The notes beneath the pieces were generated by a model. It was not told the origin of the DNA. It saw only the letters and a list, made by a program, of their open reading frames with translations, and did not search any database. A program made the translations under genes and the position numbers. Shown here piece by piece: positions 1 through 8,410 of a stretch of 64,000 nucleotides of DNA. Position 1 is the first letter of the stretch. Each line of letters opens with the position of its first letter. The DNA is from Pedobacter sp. WC2423 (lineage in GTDB: Bacteria; Bacteroidota; Bacteroidia; Sphingobacteriales; Sphingobacteriaceae): assembly GCF_040822065.1 (NCBI RefSeq), contig NZ_CP162005.1, positions 5,332,001-5,396,000 of the forward strand. Reading direction: 5' to 3'.

Positions 1-976
1 TGTAAAGGAAACTCAGAATAATCCCTATGCCTAAAGGCAGGCCAACACCTCCTCTTACCTTACGGGAAGAAAGCGCGACTCCAATCAGGGTTAATACAAA
101 TGCCGAAAGCGGTTGTAACCAACGTTTATATTGTTCGAAAAGTAAATCATTTTCTATACCTGTACCCCTGGTTTTTTCCTTTTTGATCTTATCAGAAAGC
201 TCCTTATTGGTTAAGATCTCATAAATGTTATCATAGGCAGAGAAATCATCCGGACGCATATCCAGAATAGTATCTTTAGGCTTATCAACGCTCTTAAACA
301 TATTTTCTTTCAGCCCGTTGATTGTTCTGATCGAATAGTTGGTTAATTTCCAGCTGCGTTTTAGTGAATCCCATTTAATCTGATCTGCAATTACCTTTTT
401 AGTCAGTACATCACCTTTGAAATTATCCAGCATAAAACGGTAACCCGTTTTGGTTTTATTCTCAAAACTCTCCATATAGATATAGGTATTGTTATCTAAT
501 TTCATGTGAATCTGGAGCTTACTGGTTGGGTCATTTTTTTTTACATAGGTGTTTTCAAACGTATTCTTGAGCTGATTGGTATAGGGGAGAACATATAAAT
601 TGGAACCCAGATTGGCTGCAAATATGATAAATGCGGAAATGAAATAGGGTTGTAAAAAACGATTGAAACTTACACCTCCGCTTAAAATCGGGACAATCTC
701 AGTCTGATCGGCCATTTTTGCGGTAAAGAAAATTACGGCAATGAAGTTGATCAGCGGAGAAAGCATGTTTACGTAAAAAGGAATAGAACCTGCGTAATAT
801 TGGGAAAGAACCTGCCAGGCAGACAACTTACTTCTTAAGAAGTCGTCCATTTTTTCTGATAAATCAAAAATTACGATAATGACCACGAAAATACTCAGGG
901 TATAAATGAATGTACCCAGGTATTTCCCGATAATATAACGGTCAATAATTTTAAATCTGCCCTTGAGGATATTCAT
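1..976 (-). CDS. LptF/LptG (YjgP/YjgQ) family permease, partial
   Basis: The reverse strand is open from an ATG at 976 to the window edge, so only about 325 N-terminal residues are present and the C-terminus lies outside. The protein starts MNILKGRFKIIDRYIIGKYL, followed by a hydrophobic helix, the SEKMDDF segment, two further membrane segments, and a soluble periplasmic jellyroll-like part. It then re-enters membrane helices near the window edge. This matches the LptF/LptG family, the inner-membrane permeases of the lipopolysaccharide export machine. Which of the two it is cannot be told from the sequence. Its start abuts the tgt stop at 977, so tgt and this gene are probably co-transcribed. 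Confidence 0.85.
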   Translation of the reverse strand, partial: MNILKGRFKIIDRYIIGKYLGTFIYTLSIFVVIIVIFDLSEKMDDFLRSKLSAWQVLSQYYAGSIPFYVNMLSPLINFIAVIFFTAKMADQTEIVPILSGGVSFNRFLQPYFISAFIIFAANLGSNLYVLPYTNQLKNTFENTYVKKNDPTSKLQIHMKLDNNTYIYMESFENKTKTGYRFMLDNFKGDVLTKKVIADQIKWDSLKRSWKLTNYSIRTINGLKENMFKSVDKPKDTILDMRPDDFSAYDNIYEILTNKELSDKIKKEKTRGTGIENDLLFEQYKRWLQPLSAFVLTLIGVALSSRKVRGGVGLPLGIGIILSFLY

Positions 977-2107
977 TTATAATTTATTCCCTAATATAGT
1001 CACCATTTTGTTTTTCCAGGCGTAAAACTCGCCGCTGATGATCTTTTCTCTGGCTTCTTTAACTAACCAAAGGTAGAAATGGAGGTTATGCAAAGTTGCA
1101 ATTTGCGCACCTAACATTTCTTTCGAATGCATCAGGTGCCTCAGATATGCTTTTGAATAAACCTGGTCAGCGTATAAATCACTTTCTGCATCGATAGGAG
1201 AAAAATCATCAGCCCATTTTTTATTGCCAATGTTAATGATCCCGTTTCTGGTGAAAAGCATTCCGTTCCTCGCATTTCTGGTCGGCATTACACAGTCGAA
1301 CATATCTATTCCTAACGCTATATTTTCTAAAATATTGATCGGAGTACCCACACCCATTAAATAACGTGGTTTATCGGCAGGTAAAATGTCGCAGACTACT
1401 TCGGTCATGCCGTACATTTCTTCTGCTGGCTCTCCTACCGAAAGGCCGCCAATCGCATTTCCTTCACGCCCCATGGAAGCAATAAATTCTGCAGATTTCT
1501 TTCTCAGGTCTTTGTAAACAGATCCCTGAACTATAGGGAATAAGGTTTGATCGAAGCCATATTTAGGCTCAGTGGTATCAAAACGTGCGCAGCAACGTTT
1601 TAACCAGCGGTGAGTCATGTTAATTGAATTCGCTGCATATTTATAATCACATGGATAAGGCGTACATTCATCGAAAGCCATAATAATATCAGCACCGATA
1701 GTCCGTTGAATATCCATTGCATATTCAGGAGTGAAAAGGTGTTTTGAACCGTCAATATGTGAACGGAAAGTAACTCCTTCTTCTTTGATTTTGTTGACTT
1801 TACTTAAAGAATAGACCTGGTAGCCTCCGCTATCTGTTAAAATCGGGCGGTCCCAGCCTATAAATTTATGCAATCCACCTGCACCTTCCAGCACGTCAAG
1901 TCCTGGCCGCAAGTATAAATGATAAGTATTTCCTAAAATAATCTGTGCATCAATATCATTTTTAAGCTCGCGCTGATGAACGGCTTTTACCGTTCCTGCG
2001 GTGCCCACGGGCATAAAAATCGGTGTTTGGATATCTCCATGAGCAGTAGTAACTGTTCCTGCCCTTGCTTTTGACTGAGGGTCGTTTGCCTGTAAGGTAA
2101 ATTTCAT
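977..2107 (-). CDS. tgt: queuine tRNA-ribosyltransferase (tRNA-guanine transglycosylase)
   Basis: The 376-residue product has the normal family length. It exchanges guanine at position 34 of GUN-anticodon tRNAs for a queuosine precursor. Visible motifs are DSGGYQVYSLS (substrate pocket, about residue 91), MAFDECTPYP, GGLSVGEP, and DMFDCVMPTRNARNG, which carries the catalytic nucleophile Asp. The zinc motif of typical bacterial enzymes (CxCxxC just before YSRAYL, plus a later His) is replaced: SDLYADQVYSKAYLRHL has Ser, Leu and Asp at the three Cys positions, while the His in TLHNL is kept. It is the first gene of an apparent operon with the downstream permease and lies head-to-head with a glycosyltransferase gene. 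Confidence 0.96.
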   Translation of the reverse strand: MKFTLQANDPQSKARAGTVTTAHGDIQTPIFMPVGTAGTVKAVHQRELKNDIDAQIILGNTYHLYLRPGLDVLEGAGGLHKFIGWDRPILTDSGGYQVYSLSKVNKIKEEGVTFRSHIDGSKHLFTPEYAMDIQRTIGADIIMAFDECTPYPCDYKYAANSINMTHRWLKRCCARFDTTEPKYGFDQTLFPIVQGSVYKDLRKKSAEFIASMGREGNAIGGLSVGEPAEEMYGMTEVVCDILPADKPRYLMGVGTPINILENIALGIDMFDCVMPTRNARNGMLFTRNGIINIGNKKWADDFSPIDAESDLYADQVYSKAYLRHLMHSKEMLGAQIATLHNLHFYLWLVKEAREKIISGEFYAWKNKMVTILGNKL

Positions 2108-2143
2108 AAATGTGTGTACGCTTCAAAAAATCTCGGCAAAAGT

Positions 2144-3358
2144 ATGAAAAAACACCCGGTTCTCGATTTTTTTATCAATATATGGCTGCATTACAGATTA
2201 AAAATCAGAAATTTGGCGCTTGTCAAAAAAACCATTGTGGAATTAACCTTACTAGAGAGTTGCCTGCTGGGTGCCCTCGTTTTTTGTTTTGCCGTTCAGC
2301 TGTATTTTAGTTTATTTATACATTTAAAACTGGCCCTTGTTAAAGTAGAAGAGTTGCCAGCACAGGCTGCCAGGCCATTGAGCGTAATTATTTGCGCGCG
2401 GAATGAGGCAGAAAACCTGACGCAGTATTTACCTGCAGTTTTACAGCAGGACTATCCTGATTTTGAGGTTATTGTAGTGAATGATCGTTCCTGGGATCAA
2501 ACCCGCGAAGTATTGAAAGGCTTTGTTGCACAATATAAACACCTGAAAGTAGTGACAGTTGCTGAAGGAGAAAAGTTTATTGCCGGTAAAAAATTCGCGG
2601 TAACCATGGGAATTAAGGCCGCTGCTCATGAGTGGCTGGTTTTTACAGATGCAGATTGTGTACCTGCTTCAGAGCACTGGTTATCAGGAATGCAGCAGCC
2701 GGAAAATGACGAGACGGCAATTGTACTTGGATACTCTCCTTATATCCGTAAACGTGGTTTATTGAACAGTCTGATCCGTTTTGAGACCTTTTTTACTGCT
2801 GTCAATTACCTGGCTTTTGCTATTCAGGGCATGCCTTATATGGGCGTTGGCAGAAACATGGCCTATAAAAAGTCTCTGTTTTTTAAGAATAAAGGCTTTG
2901 CAGCACATATGCACATTCCATCAGGGGATGATGACTTATTCGTGAATGCACATGCTACGGCCCGCAATACAGAAATTCGTTTAAACCGCAGCACACAGGT
3001 GTGGTCTGTGCCAAATACGAGTTTCTCAGCTTACCTCAGACAGAAGAAAAGACATTTTGGTGCCGGTAAATTCTACAAAGCCAGACATAAATTTATTTTA
3101 TCTGTACAGATTATATTTCAGTTTCTGTTCTATGCGCTGTTTGTCGCATTATTGTTTTTTAAACCTGCTAATTACCTGGCTGGTGGTGTTTTTGCACTGA
3201 GCCTGATCATTAGAAGTTTTATTTATCCCCGTTTGCTCAAACGCCTCAATTACCCTGATTTGAGATGGTGGTTTCCTGTTTTGGATATTCTGCTTTTCAT
3301 TTTTCTGGTGTTTAATGGCATTCTGTCTATATTTGTTAAAAAAGTAAAGTGGAAATAA
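2144..3358 (+). CDS. glycosyltransferase family 2, membrane-anchored
   Basis: About 404 residues starting MKKHPVLDFF. One N-terminal hydrophobic helix (about 30-60) precedes a GT-A catalytic domain with PLSVIICARNEAENL, FEVIVVNDRSWDQT and the metal-binding TDADC. Two to three hydrophobic helices at the C-terminus fit an inner-membrane processive or lipid-linked sugar transferase. The open frame extends upstream to a GTG at 2114, but the ATG at 2144 is the more likely start because the region before it must also hold the promoters of this gene and of divergent tgt. The 3' end overlaps rsmG by 10 nt, implying translational coupling. Donor and acceptor sugars cannot be inferred. Confidence 0.85.
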   Translation: MKKHPVLDFFINIWLHYRLKIRNLALVKKTIVELTLLESCLLGALVFCFAVQLYFSLFIHLKLALVKVEELPAQAARPLSVIICARNEAENLTQYLPAVLQQDYPDFEVIVVNDRSWDQTREVLKGFVAQYKHLKVVTVAEGEKFIAGKKFAVTMGIKAAAHEWLVFTDADCVPASEHWLSGMQQPENDETAIVLGYSPYIRKRGLLNSLIRFETFFTAVNYLAFAIQGMPYMGVGRNMAYKKSLFFKNKGFAAHMHIPSGDDDLFVNAHATARNTEIRLNRSTQVWSVPNTSFSAYLRQKKRHFGAGKFYKARHKFILSVQIIFQFLFYALFVALLFFKPANYLAGGVFALSLIIRSFIYPRLLKRLNYPDLRWWFPVLDILLFIFLVFNGILSIFVKKVKWK

Positions 3359-3981
3359 CCTCAGCCCTCGTACAAAAGTATTTTAAAGATCTCAGTGCAG
3401 ATCAGATCGGAAAGTTTGATCAGTTGTTTGAATTATATAGTTTCTGGAATGCGCAGATCAATGTGATCTCCAGGAAGGATATTGAAGAATTATATGAGCG
3501 TCATATCCTGCATTCTTTAGGAATCGCTAAATTCTGTACATTCAAACCAGGGGAAAAAGTCCTTGATGTGGGTACTGGAGGCGGTTTTCCGGGTATTCCT
3601 TTAGCAATATTATTTCCTGAAACAGAGTTTCACCTGGTAGATTCTATTGGTAAAAAGATTAAGGTGGTTACTGAAGTTGCTGCTGCACTGGGCTTGAAAA
3701 ATGTAAAAGCATCTCATTTAAGAGCAGAGCAGGTGGACGATAAATATGATTTCGTGGTATCCCGCGCAGTTACCCGTCTGATAGATTTTTATCCATGGAT
3801 TAAAGATAAATTCAATAAAAACTCTAAAAATGCAATTGCCAACGGTATTTTGTATTTAAAAGGAGGGGAATTGGAAGAAGAAATTAAAGAATCAAGACTT
3901 AAAGCTGAATTATATCCATTAGCTGCCTATTTTGAAGAAGATTTCTTCGAGACTAAATTTGTGGTTTATATCCCTTGTTAA
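3349..3981 (+). CDS. rsmG: 16S rRNA (guanine-527-N7)-methyltransferase
   Basis: The 210-residue protein is the usual length of RsmG/GidB. The SAM-binding Rossmann motif is LDVGTGGGFPGIPLAILFP (about residues 70-88), followed by the acidic HLVDS strand end and by VVSRAVTRL, the family motif with Arg for RNA binding. It methylates N7 of G527 in the 530 loop of 16S rRNA, and its loss gives low-level streptomycin resistance in other bacteria. The start overlaps the preceding glycosyltransferase gene by 10 nt. dprA follows after about 50 nt on the same strand. Confidence 0.95.
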   Translation: MEITSALVQKYFKDLSADQIGKFDQLFELYSFWNAQINVISRKDIEELYERHILHSLGIAKFCTFKPGEKVLDVGTGGGFPGIPLAILFPETEFHLVDSIGKKIKVVTEVAAALGLKNVKASHLRAEQVDDKYDFVVSRAVTRLIDFYPWIKDKFNKNSKNAIANGILYLKGGELEEEIKESRLKAELYPLAAYFEEDFFETKFVVYIPC

Positions 3982-4032
3982 TTAAGGGATAATAAATTAC
4001 CAGTATCAGTAGGCTAAGTATTAATTTAGCCG

Positions 4033-5124
4033 ATGAGTTTAACTTGTCAAATCGCACTGACCCTGCTTAAAGCTATAGGGCCGGTAACCGCAAAACACCT
4101 GCTGTCCCATTTTGGAACTCCTGAAGCTATATTTGCTGCCACCAGGGCACAATTAGCAGAGGTGGAAGGTTTAAACGTTTCAAAAATTACTGCTATTCTT
4201 CAGTCTGATGCGCTTAAACTGGCTGCTGAGCATGCAGACTTACTGCAAGAACATCAGGTTAAAGTCCTTTTTTACACAGATGAAAATTATCCGCAACGAC
4301 TAAAGGAATGTGCTGACGCGCCGGTACTTTTATATTATAAGGGCACGGCTGATTTGAATCATCCCAGGATTGTCAGCATTGTAGGTTCCAGAAGGGCTAC
4401 TCCCTATGGGAAAATGCTCTGTCAGCAGCTGGTTGCTTTGTTACAACATTATGATGTGCTGGTTGTGAGTGGACTGGCCTATGGAATTGATGTCTCGGCA
4501 CACCAGCAAAGCTTAACTTATGGTATTCCAACTGTGGGGGTACTGGGGCACGGGCTGGACCGTATTTATCCTGCTGCGCATCATCAAATTGCAAAAAAGA
4601 TGCTTGAACAGGGTGGTTTGCTTTCTGAATTTCTGCTGAATTCGACTCCTGAAAAGGGGAATTTTCCAAAGCGGAACCGGATTATTGCCGGACTGGCTGA
4701 TGTAGTGGTTGTCATAGAGGCGGCAATTAAAGGAGGGGCTTTGATTACTGCCGGAATTGCGAATTCTTATCACAGAGAAGTTTATGCTTTTCCTGGCCGC
4801 ACGACAGATGAATATAGTGAGGGTTGTAATTTTCTGATTAAAACGAACCGTGCAGGAATGATTAACGAGGCTAAAGATCTGGTTTATTACATGGGCTGGG
4901 AAGCTGCAGAGACGGTCAGCCCTGTTCTGCAGGAGAATTTACCTTGCGGGCTTTCCGGGATAGAGCACGTGCTGATTAATCTCCTTAAAACGGCTCCGCA
5001 AAGTATAGATGAACTTGGACTAAAAGCTGATATCCAACAGGGTAAGCTTGCACTTCATTTGCTCAATCTGGAGATGAAAGGTGTCCTGATTTCGCTTCCC
5101 GGAAAGATATATCAGCTGATTTAG
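4033..5124 (+). CDS. dprA: DNA-processing protein DprA
   Basis: The 363-residue protein has the three-part DprA layout: an N-terminal helix-hairpin-helix-like region (1-65), the central extended Rossmann domain, and a C-terminal winged-helix-like segment (about 300-363). Diagnostic motifs are VSIVGSRRATPYG, VVSGLAYGIDVSAHQ, GVLGHGLDRIYPA, GNFPKRNRIIAGLAD and GALITAGIA. DprA binds single-stranded DNA during natural transformation and loads RecA; in non-competent species its role is less clear. It is the last gene of a same-strand group with the glycosyltransferase and rsmG. Confidence 0.95.
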   Translation: MSLTCQIALTLLKAIGPVTAKHLLSHFGTPEAIFAATRAQLAEVEGLNVSKITAILQSDALKLAAEHADLLQEHQVKVLFYTDENYPQRLKECADAPVLLYYKGTADLNHPRIVSIVGSRRATPYGKMLCQQLVALLQHYDVLVVSGLAYGIDVSAHQQSLTYGIPTVGVLGHGLDRIYPAAHHQIAKKMLEQGGLLSEFLLNSTPEKGNFPKRNRIIAGLADVVVVIEAAIKGGALITAGIANSYHREVYAFPGRTTDEYSEGCNFLIKTNRAGMINEAKDLVYYMGWEAAETVSPVLQENLPCGLSGIEHVLINLLKTAPQSIDELGLKADIQQGKLALHLLNLEMKGVLISLPGKIYQLI

Positions 5125-5270
5125 CACCCGGTTGTAGCCTGTTTTGCCATATAAAAGCTAAGTGAAGATGGGGTTCCTGGAGTCAATTCAGAATATAATT
5201 TCATTAAATTGAATTATACAAAATATGATTACGAATATTTAATAGAAATAAAATTCTAGGAATCAAGTCG

Positions 5271-5278
5271 TACTTTTG
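5271..5278 (+). promoter_or_regulatory. Bacteroidota -7 promoter box upstream of the CBS gene
   Basis: TACTTTTG matches the Bacteroidota sigma-70 -7 element TAnnTTTG and ends only 4 nt before the ATG at 5283. No TTG is visible at exactly 19 nt upstream. The spacing implies a very short or absent 5' leader. Confidence 0.5.
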
Positions 5279-5282
5279 TAAC

Positions 5283-6644
5283 ATGTGGTATAATAATATA
5301 TTAGAAACTATTGGCAATACACCATTGGTGCGATTGAATAACGTTACGAAAGAAATTCAGGCGACTGTACTGGCTAAGGTGGAAACTACCAATCCAGGTA
5401 ACTCTATTAAAGACCGTATGGCTTTAAAGATGATAGAAGACGCAGAAAAAAGCGGTAAGCTTAAACCTGGTGGAACCATCATTGAAGGAACTTCCGGAAA
5501 TACCGGGATGGGCCTTGCTATGGCTGCTATTATTAAAGGATATAAATGTATTTTCACAACCACAGATAAGCAATCTAAGGAAAAAGTGGATGCTTTACGT
5601 GCTTTTGGTGCAGAAGTAATCGTATGTCCTACTAACGTAGAGCCTGAAGATCCACGTTCTTATTACTCTGTTTCTTCACGCCTGGAGCGTGAGGTACCAA
5701 ATTCATGGAAACCTAATCAATATGATAACCTGGCTAACACTGAAGCGCATTATGAGCAGACAGGGCCAGAGATCTGGGCACAAACTGAAGGTAAAATTAC
5801 ACACCTGGTGGTAGGTGTAGGTACAGGCGGGACAATATCAGGTACCGGAAAATATTTGAAAGAACAGAATCCTGATATCAAAGTATGGGGAATTGATACT
5901 TATGGATCAGTTTTCAAAAAATACAAAGAGACCGGTATTTTAGATAAAAATGAGATCTACCCTTATATCACTGAGGGCATCGGAGAAGATTTTCTTCCTA
6001 AAAACGTGAACTTTGATATTATTGATCTTTTTGAAAAAGTAACGGATAAGGATGCGGCATTAATGACGCGTGATATTGCCCGTAAAGAAGGAATATTTGT
6101 AGGTAACTCTGCTGGTTCAGCAATTGCCGGACTTTTACAGTTAAAAGATAAATTAAAGCCTGAAGATGTTGTTGTGGTGATTTTTCATGATCACGGTAGC
6201 CGTTATATGGGTAAGATGTATAATGAAGACTGGTTAAGAGAACGCGGTTTCCTTACAGACGAAAAGTTAACAGCTAAATCTATTCTGGCCAAAAAAGAGC
6301 AATCTGAGATTGTAACTATTGATTGTGAAAAAACGATTGTAGAAGCTATCAATACGATGAATATGCTGAATATTTCTCAGATCCCGGTTACGCAGCAGGG
6401 AATGGTCGTTGGTAAATTAGCTGAAGGGGATATCCTGAAAGCATTATTAGAAAATCCTTCGTTGAAATCTGCCCCGGTAAAAGAGATTATGTCTGCTACT
6501 TTCCCTTTTGTAGATATGAACACTTCAATTGATAAGATTTCTTCATTAATCAATAAAGAGAACAGTGCAGTACTTGTTGAAGATGAAAACGGTAATTTTG
6601 AAATTATTACGCAGTATGATATTATCAATGCAATCTCTGCATAA
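5283..6644 (+). CDS. cystathionine beta-synthase (PLP enzyme with CBS-domain pair)
   Basis: The 453-residue protein joins a fold-type II PLP domain (1-325) to two CBS domains (about 335-453). Visible elements are IGNTPLVRLN at the N-terminus, NPGNSIKDRMALKM with the Schiff-base Lys, EGTSGNTGMGLAM for the substrate carboxylate, and the phosphate loop GTGGTISGTGKYL. This arrangement is that of cystathionine beta-synthase, which condenses serine and homocysteine; the catalytic domain is also close to O-acetylserine sulfhydrylase, so cysteine synthase activity is possible. The CBS pair probably gives nucleotide or SAM control. The N-terminal haem-binding extension of animal enzymes is absent. A promoter box lies directly upstream and a strong hairpin directly downstream. 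Confidence 0.9.
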   Translation: MWYNNILETIGNTPLVRLNNVTKEIQATVLAKVETTNPGNSIKDRMALKMIEDAEKSGKLKPGGTIIEGTSGNTGMGLAMAAIIKGYKCIFTTTDKQSKEKVDALRAFGAEVIVCPTNVEPEDPRSYYSVSSRLEREVPNSWKPNQYDNLANTEAHYEQTGPEIWAQTEGKITHLVVGVGTGGTISGTGKYLKEQNPDIKVWGIDTYGSVFKKYKETGILDKNEIYPYITEGIGEDFLPKNVNFDIIDLFEKVTDKDAALMTRDIARKEGIFVGNSAGSAIAGLLQLKDKLKPEDVVVVIFHDHGSRYMGKMYNEDWLRERGFLTDEKLTAKSILAKKEQSEIVTIDCEKTIVEAINTMNMLNISQIPVTQQGMVVGKLAEGDILKALLENPSLKSAPVKEIMSATFPFVDMNTSIDKISSLINKENSAVLVEDENGNFEIITQYDIINAISA

Positions 6645-6663
6645 GATATAGTATTCAATGTTT

Positions 6664-6705
6664 TATAAAAATAGCTTGCAGGATATCCGGCAAGCTATTT
6701 TTATA
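6664..6705. terminator. bidirectional intrinsic terminator
   Basis: Perfect inverted repeat with arms ATAAAAATAGCTTGC and GCAAGCTATTTTTAT around a 10-nt loop. Each strand ends in a T-run. It lies between the convergent CBS and GT39 genes and can end transcription from both sides. Confidence 0.9.
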
Positions 6706-6710
6706 TCCTG

Positions 6711-8246
6711 TCATTGTCTTTTCTCTTTCAATGCAGACTGATAAACCGGGTTAATATCGACCTTTGCCCCTGTAAGCAGCCATATTTTTGTTTCGTATTC
6801 TCTGGATAATTTATTGGTGACTGTCCCAATCAGTTCAGCCTTAGCGTAGGCTGGTTTAATTTTTTCTACCTGTCCTTTATCATCTACATAGATAATACAT
6901 TGATAAGGAATACGCTCAGGTGCCCAAAGGGTAAAACTACTGCTTAAGGATACCACTGGCGGGAGCTTGTACTTTTTGCCGAGATGGTCAATTGCACCGG
7001 CTTCTCCATAATTTTCGACAAAGATTGTAGTCGAGTTGCGTTGATTTTCAGGAATCATAGCATAGGCTTTAGCTGTGATTGCAGTCATTTCTTCCCAACC
7101 GAACATATCTCCGTAATCTTGTGTGGTCTGGTGTTTCTTTCCGTCTTCCCAATAAAGGAAATCATCCATGTGCAGGGATTTGAAATAGACTACAGCCCGG
7201 TCAATGGGTAAGATAGGAATAAACATAGGCATGAAAACCGCATTTGGTAAGAGCACCAGAAAAGCAATCACATATTTTAGTGAAGTATTTGTGCGCTGGG
7301 TTACAAGCTCAATACCATAAGCACTTAAAGCAAACAATACGGGGTATACGCCGAAAGCATAATAAGGTTTTCCTTTGAAATAAATCAGCAGCGCCAAAAG
7401 AAGGAAATAACTGAAACCCATCCACCTGAGGTTTGCCATTTTTTTATGAAAGAGCAGTAAAAGCAGGCCCGGTATCCATAGCAGCACTGCAGTTCCATTA
7501 GAGATCAGCTGTGCTTTAATAAATCCTATGGCTGTATTGTGAACCAACTGAGTTGCTGTAAGCTCTTTCATGTGGGTAAGTACAGGCCAGTGGTGCAGGT
7601 ATTGCCAGATAATATTCGGCAAGAAAATCAGTAATGCAATGAATACAGCCATATAAAGCTGCTTTTTGACTAGTAATTTTCGTTGTGCTGTGAGTAACAG
7701 GCCGGCAATGATTGCAATAATCACAAACAGGATTGCATATTTTGTTAATAGACCAAGGCCGATAACAGGGCCAAGGAAGAGTAAATATTTGCTTTGCCGG
7801 GTAAAGGTGTATTTAATCAGCAAAAAGTAGGTGAGCACCCACCAGAACTGATCAAATACTACGGGCTGTAACAGGTACCCTGAAGCCAGAAATGCGGGAG
7901 ACAAACAAAGTGCAAGACCGTTGATGGTGATGGCAAAATTTCTGCCGCCAATTTCTTTAACGATGAAACCTGCAGTCAGTATAGTTAAGGCAGCGAAAGT
8001 AGCGGGGATTATCCTGATTGCAAAAGCGCTGTCACCAAAAAAGGTAATGGAAAATTTAGCTATCCACGCTATAAAGGGGGGGACTTCCATATAACCTGCC
8101 GCGGGATGGTTACCAAGAGCGATATGTAAAAATTCATCCCGGCCAATACCATAGTTATTTAAGCCAATCAGATGAAGTGTAAGACTGATCAGGGCAAACA
8201 GGTAAATAAGGAGTGTCGTGGTTTGAGGTGTAGAATTGAAACGCAT
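6711..8246 (-). CDS. GT39-like polytopic membrane glycosyltransferase
   Basis: The 511-residue protein has about ten hydrophobic helices in its first 340 residues and a soluble periplasmic C-terminal domain. The first loop has GIGRDEFLHIALG with an acidic pair, followed by AGYMEVPPFIAW. This is the layout of GT39/ArnT-type enzymes (GT-C fold), which move a sugar from a polyprenyl-phosphate donor to a lipid or protein on the periplasmic side. Donor and acceptor are not identifiable. It appears to be a single-gene unit ending at a shared hairpin with the CBS gene. Confidence 0.82.
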   Translation of the reverse strand: MRFNSTPQTTTLLIYLFALISLTLHLIGLNNYGIGRDEFLHIALGNHPAAGYMEVPPFIAWIAKFSITFFGDSAFAIRIIPATFAALTILTAGFIVKEIGGRNFAITINGLALCLSPAFLASGYLLQPVVFDQFWWVLTYFLLIKYTFTRQSKYLLFLGPVIGLGLLTKYAILFVIIAIIAGLLLTAQRKLLVKKQLYMAVFIALLIFLPNIIWQYLHHWPVLTHMKELTATQLVHNTAIGFIKAQLISNGTAVLLWIPGLLLLLFHKKMANLRWMGFSYFLLLALLIYFKGKPYYAFGVYPVLFALSAYGIELVTQRTNTSLKYVIAFLVLLPNAVFMPMFIPILPIDRAVVYFKSLHMDDFLYWEDGKKHQTTQDYGDMFGWEEMTAITAKAYAMIPENQRNSTTIFVENYGEAGAIDHLGKKYKLPPVVSLSSSFTLWAPERIPYQCIIYVDDKGQVEKIKPAYAKAELIGTVTNKLSREYETKIWLLTGAKVDINPVYQSALKEKRQ

Positions 8247-8360
8247 CTGGTCTTTATCTTTTGTAATAAGACACCGGGGTGTTAATGAAGTTACATTTTA
8301 TTTTATAATAGTGATTATTTCTCTGTATATGGATTAATTGGATCGATGGGGAGTTATGGT

Positions 8361-8391
8361 AAAAAAAAAAGCCAGGATCAAATCCTGGCTT
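8361..8391 (-). terminator. intrinsic terminator of the murA operon
   Basis: The hairpin GCCAGGAT-CAA-ATCCTGGC at 8371-8389 is followed on the reverse strand by a ten-T run (8370-8361). It lies just after the murA stop. Confidence 0.92.
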
Positions 8392-8410
8392 TACTGTAAT
8401 TTTAAATGAA

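Noticed and set aside
4397-4773. Reverse-strand frames inside dprA
   Set aside because: They lie fully within a clear conserved gene and have no domain character.
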